From: Vreelandella boliviensis LC1
Lineage (GTDB): Bacteria; Pseudomonadota; Gammaproteobacteria; Pseudomonadales; Halomonadaceae
Direction: 5' to 3'
DNA: 64,000 nt
NCBI RefSeq assembly: GCF_000236035.1
Contig: NZ_JH393257.1
Span: 1,763,681 to 1,827,680 of the forward strand
Shown: piece by piece, positions 34,615 to 42,790 of the stretch
Position numbering within the stretch: position 1 is the first letter of the stretch
Layout: each line of letters opens with the position of its first letter
Translations under genes and position numbers: made by a program
The notes under the pieces: model-generated
Told to the model about the DNA's origin: nothing
Seen by the model: the letters and a program-made list of their open reading frames with translations, nothing else
The model's database searches: none

Positions 34615-35883
34615 CTACTCTGCTAGGCCAGCAGCATCCAGCATGGCGTGTAGTAGCACGTTACAGCCAGCGTGAACGTGCTCCTGCGTGGCGCTCTCAA
34701 TTTCGTTGTGGCTAATGCCATCCTTGCAGGGAATAAAGATCATCGCGGCGGGCGCCACGCGGCCGACAAACATCGCATCGTGGCCAGCGCCGCTGATGAT
34801 ATCTATATGCGAGAGATTGAGTTTCGCGGCTCCCTGACGTACGGCGTCAACACACGCTTTATTGAAGTGTTCAGGTGCAAAATCTGCGGTAGGAGTTAGC
34901 TCGTACTCTAAACCGTGACGTTGGCAGATTTCTTCAACGGCGGCGGTCACGGCCTGACCCATTGACTCCAGGGCTTCAGGCTCCCAGTGGCGCATATCCA
35001 GGGTCATTTTGACCTGGCCGGGAATCACGTTGCGCGAACCTGGGTGCAGGGTCATACAGCCCACCGTGCCACGCCCGTGGGGTTGATGATCAAAGGCAAT
35101 CCTGTTGAGTGCTTGGGTGACTTCTGCTGCGCCCATCAAGGCATCGCGGCGCAGATTCATCGGGGTAGGACCTGCATGGGCTTCCAGCCCGGTCAGGGTT
35201 AAATCGAACCACTTCTGGCCCAAACCACCGATGACCACGCCGATGGTGGTGTCGGTGTCTTCGAGAATAGGGCCTTGCTCGATATGCGGTTCAAAGTAGG
35301 CTTTGATCTCGCTTGGTGAGACCGTATCGCTGCCGCGGTAGTGAATAGCATCTAACGCATCGCTTACCGTGACGCCATCGGCGTCGGTGCGCGCTAACAT
35401 GGCGTCAAATTCCAACACACCACTAAATACCCCGGAACCCATCATGCAAGGAGGGAAGCGGCAGCCCTCTTCATTGGTCCAGGCGACGACTTCGATGGGG
35501 GATTGCATCGTAATGTTGTGCTGGTTAAGGGTGCGAATAACTTCCAAGCCTGAGAGCACACCGAAGCAGCCGTCGTACTTGCCGCCGGTTGGCTGGCTAT
35601 CTAGGTGGCTGCCTGCCATGACAGTTTTGGCGTTGGGGTCGCTGCCTTCACGGCGGGCAAAAATATTGCCGATATTATCAATCCGAATCGTGCAGCCCTC
35701 GGCGCGGCACCACTGGATAAATAGATCACGCCCCTGGCGTTCTAAATCGGTAAGCGCCTGACGATTGACGCCGCCTTTAGGGGTGGCGCCTAGCTTGGCC
35801 ATCTCCATCAGCGATTCCCAAAGTCGATCACTGTCAGTGCGTAAGTCAGCTACGGCGATTTTCGGTTCAGTAAGCGAGTTCAT
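34615..35883 (-). CDS. M20-family amidohydrolase (N-carbamoyl-beta-alanine / carbamoyl amino acid hydrolase type)
   Basis: A 422-residue Zn/Mn-dependent amidase of the AllC/HyuC/beta-ureidopropionase group. Metal-binding segments are GSHLDSQPTGGKYDGCFG, WTNEEGCRFPP and SGAGHDAMFVG, with PHIEQGPILE and the small-domain GLEAHAGPTPMNLR. It would release beta-alanine, CO2 and ammonia from N-carbamoyl-beta-alanine. It is divergent from a beta-alanine aminotransferase and mmsA, which favours that substrate over allantoate. AAGGA lies 7 bp upstream. No dihydropyrimidinase is in the window. Confidence 0.78.
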   Translation of the reverse strand: MNSLTEPKIAVADLRTDSDRLWESLMEMAKLGATPKGGVNRQALTDLERQGRDLFIQWCRAEGCTIRIDNIGNIFARREGSDPNAKTVMAGSHLDSQPTGGKYDGCFGVLSGLEVIRTLNQHNITMQSPIEVVAWTNEEGCRFPPCMMGSGVFSGVLEFDAMLARTDADGVTVSDALDAIHYRGSDTVSPSEIKAYFEPHIEQGPILEDTDTTIGVVIGGLGQKWFDLTLTGLEAHAGPTPMNLRRDALMGAAEVTQALNRIAFDHQPHGRGTVGCMTLHPGSRNVIPGQVKMTLDMRHWEPEALESMGQAVTAAVEEICQRHGLEYELTPTADFAPEHFNKACVDAVRQGAAKLNLSHIDIISGAGHDAMFVGRVAPAAMIFIPCKDGISHNEIESATQEHVHAGCNVLLHAMLDAAGLAE

Positions 35884-36076
35884 ATGACTTCCTTTTATTG
35901 AGCACAGGCGAAGCTGGCGACTCCCCGGTTTGTTGTTTGGCTCATTGCTAGAGTAGAGATAAACAAGCCAGTGATACGTATAAATCCTCTAACGTGAACA
36001 AAAGAAGAGGGTAATTTTATAAACGTGTCCGGTGGCGCATGCTGATGCCATGCCACATACGATGGAGCTGGACACC

Positions 36077-37450
36077 ATGTTTGGAATAAAAAGCAAAACA
36101 ACCTCTGAAACCTCGCGTACCTCCTCAACAGATACGCCAGATAAGGCGGCACTTAATCAGCACTATTGGATGCCGTTTAGCGCCAACCGTGACTTCCACG
36201 CCAATCCGCGTGTGATTACCGGGGCGGAAGGGCGTTACTACATTGATGACCAGGGCCGTAAGCTGTTCGATTCGCTGTCAGGCCTGTGGACGTGTGGCGC
36301 GGGCCACAACCGCGAAGAGATCCAAAAGGCTGTGTCGGTACAGCTCGGCACGCTCGATTTTGCCCCCGGCTTTCAGCTTGCCCATCCGCTGGCGTTCAAA
36401 CTGGCGGAAAAGGTTGCCAGCCTTACGCCTACTGGGCTTGATCATGTGTTTTTCACCAACTCCGGTTCAGAAGCCGCCGATACCTCGGTCAAGATGGCCA
36501 AGGCGTATTGGCGTCTAAAAGGTAAGCCGGAGAAGACCCGTATGATCGGCCGTGCCAAGGGCTATCACGGGGTGAATATTGGCGGTACCAGCCTGGGCGG
36601 TATCGGCGGGGAACCTAAACACTACGGCCAGTTAATGGATGTCACCCACCTACCGCATACCTTGCAGGCGGGCCATGCCTTCACCCGTGGCCAAGCGGAA
36701 ACCGGTGCCGAGCTGGCAGATGCGCTGCTCGATCAAATCGCCCTACACGATGCCTCTACTATTGCGGCGGTGATTGTTGAGCCGATGTCCGGCTCGGCGG
36801 GGGTGATTGTGCCGCCAAAGGGCTATCTGGATCGGCTGCGAGAAATCTGCACCTCCCACGATATTCTGCTGATTTTTGACGAAGTGATCACCGCCTTTGG
36901 GCGCAGCGGCGCAACCACCGGTGCGGAAGCCTTTGGCGTCACGCCGGATATTATGAACGTGGCGAAACAGATCACTAACGGTGCCATCCCTATGGGCGCG
37001 GTGATTGCCTCCAGCGAGATCTTCGACACCTTTATGCACGCCGGTGGCCCCCAGCACGCCGTTGAATTTCCCCATGGCTACACCTACAGCGCCCACCCGG
37101 TGGCCTGTGCGGCAGGCTTGGCAGCTCTAGAAATGATGGAGCGTGAGAACTTCCCCGCCCAGGTAAGCGCCATTGCGCCTGCCTTTGAGCAGAAGTTGCA
37201 CGCCCTGAAAGGCCGCAACCACGTTGTCGATATTCGCAACTACGGTTTAGCAGGCGCCATTCAGCTAACGCCCCGGGACGGCGATCCCATTATCCGCCCA
37301 AGAGATGCCCATATGGCGCTCTGGGAAGCGGGCCTTTATGTGCGCTATGGCGGCGACACCCTGCAGTTTGGCCCTCCGTTCGGCACCACCGAGGCCGAGC
37401 TAGAGCGGCTGTTCGACGCCGTTGCGACCACCTTGGATTCATTAGCCTAA
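36077..37450 (+). CDS. Beta-alanine (omega-amino acid):pyruvate aminotransferase
   Basis: A 457-residue class III aminotransferase very like the Pseudomonas omega-amino acid:pyruvate enzyme (448-449). It shares HYWMPFSANRDF, SGLWTCGAGHNREEI, GYHGVNIGGTSLGG, IFDEVITAFGR and the PLP-lysine region NVAKQITNGAIPMGA. It turns beta-alanine and pyruvate into malonate semialdehyde and alanine. Earlier in-frame starts exist (GTG 36032, ATG 36050 and 36062); ATG 36077 has GGAG 8-9 bp upstream and the best family length. Divergent from the amidohydrolase and followed by mmsA. Confidence 0.88.
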   Translation: MFGIKSKTTSETSRTSSTDTPDKAALNQHYWMPFSANRDFHANPRVITGAEGRYYIDDQGRKLFDSLSGLWTCGAGHNREEIQKAVSVQLGTLDFAPGFQLAHPLAFKLAEKVASLTPTGLDHVFFTNSGSEAADTSVKMAKAYWRLKGKPEKTRMIGRAKGYHGVNIGGTSLGGIGGEPKHYGQLMDVTHLPHTLQAGHAFTRGQAETGAELADALLDQIALHDASTIAAVIVEPMSGSAGVIVPPKGYLDRLREICTSHDILLIFDEVITAFGRSGATTGAEAFGVTPDIMNVAKQITNGAIPMGAVIASSEIFDTFMHAGGPQHAVEFPHGYTYSAHPVACAAGLAALEMMERENFPAQVSAIAPAFEQKLHALKGRNHVVDIRNYGLAGAIQLTPRDGDPIIRPRDAHMALWEAGLYVRYGGDTLQFGPPFGTTEAELERLFDAVATTLDSLA

Positions 37451-37511
37451 GCTCCTTGAACTTAGCCTTTGTTGACGTAAATGACTGATCTAAACTTCCG
37501 AGAGTTTGAAT

Positions 37512-39008
37512 ATGAGTAATGTTTCCCACCTGATTAACGGTGAATTAGTGCAAAGCCAGCGCACGCTGGATGTTACCAACCCATCAACGGGCAAGGTGAT
37601 TCGCCAAGTGGCTGACGCTGATGCCGCCGATGTAGAGCGTGCGATTGCCGCCGCCCAGGCGGCGTTCCCCGCTTGGCGCGATACGCCGCCTGCAAAGCGC
37701 GCCCAGGTGATGTACCGCTTTAAGCAGCTGTTGGAAGATAACGCTGATCGCTTAGTGCAATTAGTCAGCGAAGAGCATGGTAAAACGCCTGAAGACGCCA
37801 TGGGCGAACTCAAGCGCGGCATTGAGAACGTTGAGTACGCCTGTGGCGTGCCGGAGCTGTTAAAAGGTGAGTACTCCCACAACGTAGGGCCGGGCATTGA
37901 TGCCTGGTCTAACTTCCAGCCGTTGGGCGTGGTCGCGGGTATCACCCCGTTTAACTTCCCCGCTATGGTGCCGCTGTGGATGTACCCCATGGCCATCGCC
38001 TGTGGTAATACCTTCATATTGAAGCCTTCAGAGAAAGACCCTTCGGCGGCGATGGCGGTGGCGGAGTTGCTTCAAGAAGCCGGGCTGCCCAAAGGCGTTA
38101 TGAATGTAGTTCACGGCGGGCGGGAGGCAGTGGAAACGCTGCTGGATGCCAAGGCTGTTAAAGCGATTTCGTTTGTTGGCTCTACGCCGGTAGCGGAAGC
38201 GATTTATTCGCGTGGCTCCGCCGCGGGCAAGCGCGTTCAGGCGTTGGGTGGGGCGAAGAATCACGCCGTGGTACTGCCGGATGCCGATTTGGAAAACGCC
38301 GCCAACACCTTAATGGGCGCAGCGTTTGGTAGCTGCGGCGAACGCTGCATGGCGATCTCGGTAGCGGTATGCGTGGGCGACGAGACCGCAGACCGCTTGG
38401 TTGAAACGATGCTGCCCAAAATCGCACAGTTAAAAGTTGGCCCTGGCACCAAAAAAGATCTGGATATGGGCCCGCTGGTGACCGCCGAGCACCGCGCTAA
38501 AGTGCTCAATTTTATCGAAGATGGTGTAAACGCCGGAGCAACGCTGGTCGCTGATGGTCGTGATCTACAGGTCGCTGGCTACGAGGAAGGCTACTTCGTG
38601 GGTGGCTGCCTGTTCGATAACGTCACCGCGGAAATGCGTATTTATCAGGAAGAGATCTTCGGGCCGGTACTTTGCGTGGTGCGGGTCGGTAGCCTGGACG
38701 ACGCCATGCAACTGATTAACGGCCACGAATACGGCAACGGTACCTGCCTGTTCACTCGCGATGGCGAGGCCGCCCGCCGTTTTACCGATGGCGTTGAAGT
38801 AGGCATGGTGGGAGTCAATGTGCCGCTGCCAGTGCCGGTCGCCTACCACAGCTTCGGTGGCTGGAAGCGTTCGCTGTTCGGCGACCTTCACGCCTACGGC
38901 CCTGACTCAGTGCGCTTCTACACCCGCCGCAAAGCGGTTTCCCAGCGCTGGCCGTCAGTTAGCGAAGCGACCCGGGCGGAGTTCTCGTTTCCCGCCAATC
39001 AAAGTTGA
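37512..39008 (+). CDS. mmsA: (Methyl)malonate-semialdehyde dehydrogenase, CoA-acylating
   Basis: A 498-residue aldehyde dehydrogenase of the MmsA/BauC/IolA group. The catalytic Cys lies in GSCGERCMAISVAV, a CoA-acylating signature. TPFNFPAMVPLWM, the RVQALGGAKNHAVVLPDAD stretch (where the usual general-base Glu is replaced) and PVPVAYHSFGGWKRS are diagnostic. It makes acetyl-CoA from malonate semialdehyde formed by the upstream aminotransferase. A TTG two codons upstream is in frame; the ATG is preferred. Confidence 0.92.
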   Translation: MSNVSHLINGELVQSQRTLDVTNPSTGKVIRQVADADAADVERAIAAAQAAFPAWRDTPPAKRAQVMYRFKQLLEDNADRLVQLVSEEHGKTPEDAMGELKRGIENVEYACGVPELLKGEYSHNVGPGIDAWSNFQPLGVVAGITPFNFPAMVPLWMYPMAIACGNTFILKPSEKDPSAAMAVAELLQEAGLPKGVMNVVHGGREAVETLLDAKAVKAISFVGSTPVAEAIYSRGSAAGKRVQALGGAKNHAVVLPDADLENAANTLMGAAFGSCGERCMAISVAVCVGDETADRLVETMLPKIAQLKVGPGTKKDLDMGPLVTAEHRAKVLNFIEDGVNAGATLVADGRDLQVAGYEEGYFVGGCLFDNVTAEMRIYQEEIFGPVLCVVRVGSLDDAMQLINGHEYGNGTCLFTRDGEAARRFTDGVEVGMVGVNVPLPVPVAYHSFGGWKRSLFGDLHAYGPDSVRFYTRRKAVSQRWPSVSEATRAEFSFPANQS

Positions 39009-39036
39009 CGTGCTAGGGTAAATAGGACATCTTCTC

Positions 39037-39066
39037 AGCACCGTCGCCCTGCGGCGGTGCTTTTTT
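39037..39066 (+). terminator. Rho-independent terminator after mmsA
   Basis: AGCACCG...CGGTGCT with an inner CGCC/GCGG helix (39037-39061) is followed by a TTTTTT run (39061-39066). Confidence 0.85.
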
Positions 39067-39068
39067 AA

Positions 39069-39099
39069 TGCCTATTTAGTGCCTATTTAGTGCCTATTT
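39069..39099. repeat. 11-bp tandem repeat before the TetR gene
   Basis: TGCCTATTTAG occurs at 39069-39079 and 39080-39090, and a partial third copy TGCCTATTT at 39091-39099, directly after the mmsA terminator. It overlaps the region where the TetR promoter should lie, so copy number could alter its expression. Confidence 0.7.
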
Positions 39100-39122
39100 T
39101 CGATGTAAGGAACGAGCGCAGC

Positions 39123-39743
39123 GTGGCAAGAACCCAGGACGAAATTCGCCAGACCAACGTTAAGAAGATTCTCTTAGCGGCGGAGCAGCTATTTGCCGAA
39201 AAAGGCTACGCCGGTGCCTCCATGGGGGAAATCGCCCAGTTGGCCGATATTCCTAAGTCCAATGTGCACTACTACTTCTCCACCAAAAAAGCGCTCTACC
39301 AAGATGTGTTATTGGAGCTGTTAGAGGTCTGGAAGCAGGACGCGCTGTGCTTTGAGCTCTACGATGACCCCCGCGTGGTGCTCTCCACCTACATTCGCGC
39401 CAAGATGAACCACTCCCGTAATCGCGCCCACGGCTCTAAGGTATGGGCGGCCGAGGTGATGCAAGGCGCCCCTATTCTGAAAGAGCGCCTACGCGACAAC
39501 CTTTACGAATGGGCCAAACTCAAAGAGTCTAAAATTAGCGAATGGGTCGAGTCAGGTCAGATCAATCCCGTCGAGCCTTCTTACCTCCTTTATATGATCT
39601 GGGCCTCCACCCAGCACTACGCCGACTTCGACTACCAAATCTACCTGCTCAACGACGACCAGCCGCTGGACGACCTGCAGTTCGAGAAAGCCGTGCAGTC
39701 GGTTACTTCGGTGATTTTGCGCGGGATTGGGCTGACGGCTTAA
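39123..39743 (+). CDS. TetR-family regulator, RutR-like
   Basis: A 206-residue regulator. The TetR helix-turn-helix spans about residues 10-55 (AAEQLFAEKGYAGASMGEIAQLADIPKSN...YYF). The C-terminal domain, with STYIRAKMNHSRNRAHGSKVWAAE and the WASTQHYADF stretch, is that of RutR, which senses uracil/thymine and controls pyrimidine breakdown. The GTG at 39123 follows AAGGA; an upstream GTG (39090) sits inside a tandem repeat. Its position after mmsA suggests it controls the beta-alanine genes. Confidence 0.8.
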   Translation: MARTQDEIRQTNVKKILLAAEQLFAEKGYAGASMGEIAQLADIPKSNVHYYFSTKKALYQDVLLELLEVWKQDALCFELYDDPRVVLSTYIRAKMNHSRNRAHGSKVWAAEVMQGAPILKERLRDNLYEWAKLKESKISEWVESGQINPVEPSYLLYMIWASTQHYADFDYQIYLLNDDQPLDDLQFEKAVQSVTSVILRGIGLTA

Positions 39744-39786
39744 GTTTTACCTAAGTGCTCTGACTGATCTGAAAATGGGGGTGATG

Positions 39787-40242
39787 ATGGACAATATCGG
39801 ACAGCCTGTTATCGGCGTTGGCGCTATTCTTGTCCGGCCTGATGGAGCAGTGCTGCTTGGCTACCGCGATAAGCCCGGCGAGTCGCCAAGCTGGTGTCTG
39901 CCGGGTGGCCATGTTGATGCGGGCGAGTCATTTAAGACGGCGGCTGTTCGCGAAATTGCTGAAGAGACGAGCATTTCCGAGCTGCAGCGTCCGCAGTTGC
40001 TGGCGATAACCCAGAACTTGAATAGTGCAGCCTCTGTAGTGACAGGTGCAGTACTCGCCAACGTGGAGCAGGACGCTGAAGCATTAGTGCTTGAGCCCGA
40101 CGTATTTACGCAATGGCGCTGGTTCAGTCCAGGTGCGTTCCCCACGCCGTTATTCCCGGCAAGCCAGGCGGTACTTGCCCACTGGCAGGGCCATGAGTTG
40201 CCCACCGGCTGGCTGACGTACCCCATCGCCCTAGCAGAGTAA
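39787..40242 (+). CDS. Nudix hydrolase
   Basis: A 151-residue Nudix protein. The box GGHVDAGESFKTAAVREIAEETSI (partly quoted: GGHVDAGESF and REIAEETSI) matches GX5EX7REUXEEXGU except at the last Gly. It probably hydrolyses a nucleoside diphosphate derivative; the WCLPGGH context is like the NUDT15/MTH-type cleaners. ATGs at 39775, 39784 and 39787 are in frame; GGGGG best serves the last. Convergent with the Lrp-type gene (6-bp gap). Confidence 0.82.
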   Translation: MDNIGQPVIGVGAILVRPDGAVLLGYRDKPGESPSWCLPGGHVDAGESFKTAAVREIAEETSISELQRPQLLAITQNLNSAASVVTGAVLANVEQDAEALVLEPDVFTQWRWFSPGAFPTPLFPASQAVLAHWQGHELPTGWLTYPIALAE

Positions 40243-40248
40243 ATCTCG

Positions 40249-40719
40249 CTATGTAGAGAGTAAACTTTCCATCGGTACCGACGTATCAAACTTATGCCGC
40301 TTACGCGACAGTAACGTACGGAACTTGCGCAGATTGTCATCGTTATACAGGACGCGGTCGCAGAAGCGGTCGTATTCATCTAAATCAGCCACCGTCACAA
40401 TCAATACAAAATCACACTCGCCGGTCACCTGATAGCACTGCTTCACTTCAGGGGCGCTTAGCGCTGATGTTAAAAAGCGCTGATAGAGCGACTTGTTATC
40501 TCGCTCCATCGTCACCTCCACCACCATATGCAGGCACTGCCCAAGAGCGTTAGGGTTAAGCAGTGCCACCTCCCGTTCGATGATCCCCGCGTCGCGCAAT
40601 CGCTTAACCCGCTTTAAACAGGCAGAGGGAGAGAGCCCTATCTCATCTGCGAGCGCTTGATTGGTTAGGCTGGCGTCACGCTGAAGCTGGTCAAGGATTC
40701 TTCGATCAATGGCGTCCAT
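40249..40719 (-). CDS. Lrp/AsnC-family transcriptional regulator
   Basis: A 156-residue regulator with an N-terminal AsnC-type helix-turn-helix (IDRRILDQLQRDASLTNQAL, LADEIGLSPSACLKRVKRL) and a C-terminal RAM ligand domain (YQVTGECDFVLIVTVADL). Frames extend upstream to 40866, but MDAIDRRIL is the standard start. It is divergent (132 bp) from the Gate-domain membrane protein gene, its likely target. The effector amino acid is unknown. Confidence 0.82.
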   Translation of the reverse strand: MDAIDRRILDQLQRDASLTNQALADEIGLSPSACLKRVKRLRDAGIIEREVALLNPNALGQCLHMVVEVTMERDNKSLYQRFLTSALSAPEVKQCYQVTGECDFVLIVTVADLDEYDRFCDRVLYNDDNLRKFRTLLSRKRHKFDTSVPMESLLST

Positions 40720-40851
40720 GAAATAAAATGCTCTTTCTATGCTCATAAAGAACGAATAGTGATTGTTAATGCGGCATTGAAAAGAAGATTCTGCATTGCC
40801 TCCTTTACCATAACGTTTATTCAGACGATGGCAATGGAGAGTTAGAGGCCT

Positions 40852-41808
40852 ATGAGCATTTATCACCTATTGGATGGCTTATGTAGTGTTCTCAAAGACG
40901 CGCTGCGGGTATACGTGACGCTACTCAAAATCCTGATTCCGGCGTTGCTCATCGTCAAAGGGTTAGAGTGGTTGGGTGTTGTCGATTGGTTGGGAACGGT
41001 ACTGGCCCCCTTAATGAGCGTACTTGGTCTACCCGAGCAGTTGGGCGTTGTATGGGCGGCGGCGCTCTTTACCAACTTGTACACCGCCATTGCGGTATTT
41101 TTTCAAGTTGCTGGTGATATGCCCTTGAGTGTCGAGCAAGTAACGGTGTTAGGGGCGTTAATGCTGGTAGGGCACTCGATCCCTGTGGAGGGAGCGGTTG
41201 CCAAGCGGGCGGGAGTGCCCTGGTGGGCCACGTTAGTCCTGCGTGTCGGTGGGGCTTTACTGTTTGCTTGGTTGTTACACTGTTTTTACTCAACGTTTGG
41301 TTTGCTGCAGACACCCGTTGAGCTGATATGGCAGCCAAGCCTTTCATCGGAACCAACGCTAATTGGTTGGTCAGTTGCTCAGCTTGAAACATTAGCGCTT
41401 ATTTTTGTGATTATTTTAGCGCTGATCGTGCTGATAAAACTGCTGAAAAAATTTGGCCTGGAGCGATGGATTCATTTTGCTTTACAACCGCTACTCAAGC
41501 TATTGGGCATTGGCCGTTCGGCCGCTAACGTAACGGTGATTGGGTTCACGCTGGGGCTTAGCTACGGCGCAGGACTGTTGATCCGTGACGTGCAAAACGG
41601 TGTGCTTGGCAAGCGCGATAGCACGCTAGCGCTATGCTTTCTCGGCCTCTGCCATAGCGTTATAGAGGATACGCTATTGATCTTAATGCTCGGGGCTGAC
41701 GTGGCGGGCGTCTTGTGGGGACGGCTGCTGTTTGCCGTTGTGGTTGTCGCGGTGATTGCCCGTTGGCCTGGGCTCATCGCTCGGTTAGATGAGCGAAAGC
41801 GACAGTAA
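40852..41808 (+). CDS. Nucleoside-recognition (Gate) domain membrane protein
   Basis: A 318-residue polytopic protein with two Gate-like halves: LKILIPALLIVKGLEWLG at the N-terminus and LGIGRSAANVTVIGFTLGLSYGAGL in the second half, followed by a GLCHSVIEDTLLI stretch. Related proteins (YjiG/YjiH, spore maturation SpmA/B) have no settled substrate; small nucleosides or amino acids are possible. The divergent Lrp-type regulator hints at amino-acid export or uptake. Confidence 0.7.
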   Translation: MSIYHLLDGLCSVLKDALRVYVTLLKILIPALLIVKGLEWLGVVDWLGTVLAPLMSVLGLPEQLGVVWAAALFTNLYTAIAVFFQVAGDMPLSVEQVTVLGALMLVGHSIPVEGAVAKRAGVPWWATLVLRVGGALLFAWLLHCFYSTFGLLQTPVELIWQPSLSSEPTLIGWSVAQLETLALIFVIILALIVLIKLLKKFGLERWIHFALQPLLKLLGIGRSAANVTVIGFTLGLSYGAGLLIRDVQNGVLGKRDSTLALCFLGLCHSVIEDTLLILMLGADVAGVLWGRLLFAVVVVAVIARWPGLIARLDERKRQ

Positions 41809-42143
41809 ACGCCCTAGCCAAGTTTTCTTTGTTTGCACACCGCTTCGACGTTGGTGATCAGTCCTAACTGCCAAAAAACTGGATTTTGTAAGACATTCGC
41901 TATTGGTTTTGTAAGAGATCTCTTAAAAACCGCTGACTGAATTGATTTTCTTAGTGGATGCTGTAGTTTTTCTTGGCTTTGCTAGTGTAGTCAGTCTTTG
42001 TAAGAGCAATAAGATAAATGGCGTCGAGTTAAGACTGCTTTTTATAAAAGCGCCCTTTCTCAGAAAAATGAAAAGGGGTAGTTACGCATGGCGTCATTCA
42101 GTAGTGATGGCGTTTGTATTTAGCCTCATTGGGTTTCAGGCGT
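41809..42143 (+). promoter_or_regulatory. Control region of the YqiJ/flotillin/ATPase cluster
   Basis: No gene is seen in these 335 bp. TTTGTAAGA occurs three times in direct orientation: within TTTTGTAAGA at 41884-41893 and 41907-41916 (23 bp apart), and again at 41997-42005. The second copy overlaps the perfect 14-bp palindrome TAAGAGATCTCTTA (41912-41925). These look like operator elements of one regulator. AAAAGGGG (42071-42078) is not followed by a convincing start. Confidence 0.4.
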
Positions 42144-42767
42144 ATGCCTCTATTTATTTCTATTATCACTACCTTTCCTACCGTCATTTTTACGATTTTG
42201 CTAAGTGTTGCCGTTATTTACTGGCTAATTTCGTTATCCGGTTTAGTTGATAGCGATGCCGTAGAGGGCGATGGTGGCGCGTTGGATTTTGGGGGCTTAC
42301 TGGCAACGCTAGGCTTGCACGGCGTTCCCCTACCGTTAGTGATTACGCTGTTGGCATTGATCGGCTGGCTGTTTAGCTACTTCGCTACGCTGCTCCTGGG
42401 AACGTACCTTAACCCAGGCTTGTTACTGTGGCTGTTTAATGGCGTTGTGCTGGTTCTAGGTTTTGTAGTTGCCACTATCGTAACTTCCTTACTAATTCGT
42501 CCTTTGCGGCCCCTCTTCCATCCCGCTCAACACCTGCCAATTGAGCAGCGACTGACAGGTAAGCAATGCACCGTTCGCTCGGCAGCGGTGAACAAAGAGA
42601 AAGGCCGCGCCGATGCACATATCGATGGTGACCATCTTATTTTACAAGTGCGAAGCGACTCAGCGTTGGTGCGGGGTGAGCGAGCCATCATCATTCAATA
42701 CTTGGTAAATGAAGATGCGTACTGGGTGGTATCTGAGAAAGATTTTGAAGCCGGCTTAGCCGATTAA
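42144..42767 (+). CDS. YqiJ-like OB-fold inner-membrane protein
   Basis: A 207-residue membrane protein of the YqiJ/NfeD-related group. Helices lie at about residues 1-29, 63-88 and 95-120, then a C-terminal OB-fold-like domain with GKQCTVRSAAVNKEKGRADA and ALVRGERAIIIQYLVNEDAYWV. In E. coli YqiJ is encoded next to the flotillin YqiK, and NfeD-type proteins partner SPFH scaffolds in general. TTG at 42114 is in frame, but ATG 42144 gives family-like length (E. coli about 209). The flotillin gene starts 23 bp downstream. Confidence 0.75.
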   Translation: MPLFISIITTFPTVIFTILLSVAVIYWLISLSGLVDSDAVEGDGGALDFGGLLATLGLHGVPLPLVITLLALIGWLFSYFATLLLGTYLNPGLLLWLFNGVVLVLGFVVATIVTSLLIRPLRPLFHPAQHLPIEQRLTGKQCTVRSAAVNKEKGRADAHIDGDHLILQVRSDSALVRGERAIIIQYLVNEDAYWVVSEKDFEAGLAD

Positions 42768-42790
42768 TTGCCTTGGTGCAGGAGATGAAG

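Noticed and set aside
41942..42250. Open frame of 102 codons before and into the YqiJ-like gene
   Set aside because: No ribosome site, overlaps the real gene in another frame, and the peptide lacks any family resemblance; the stretch is better read as control DNA.
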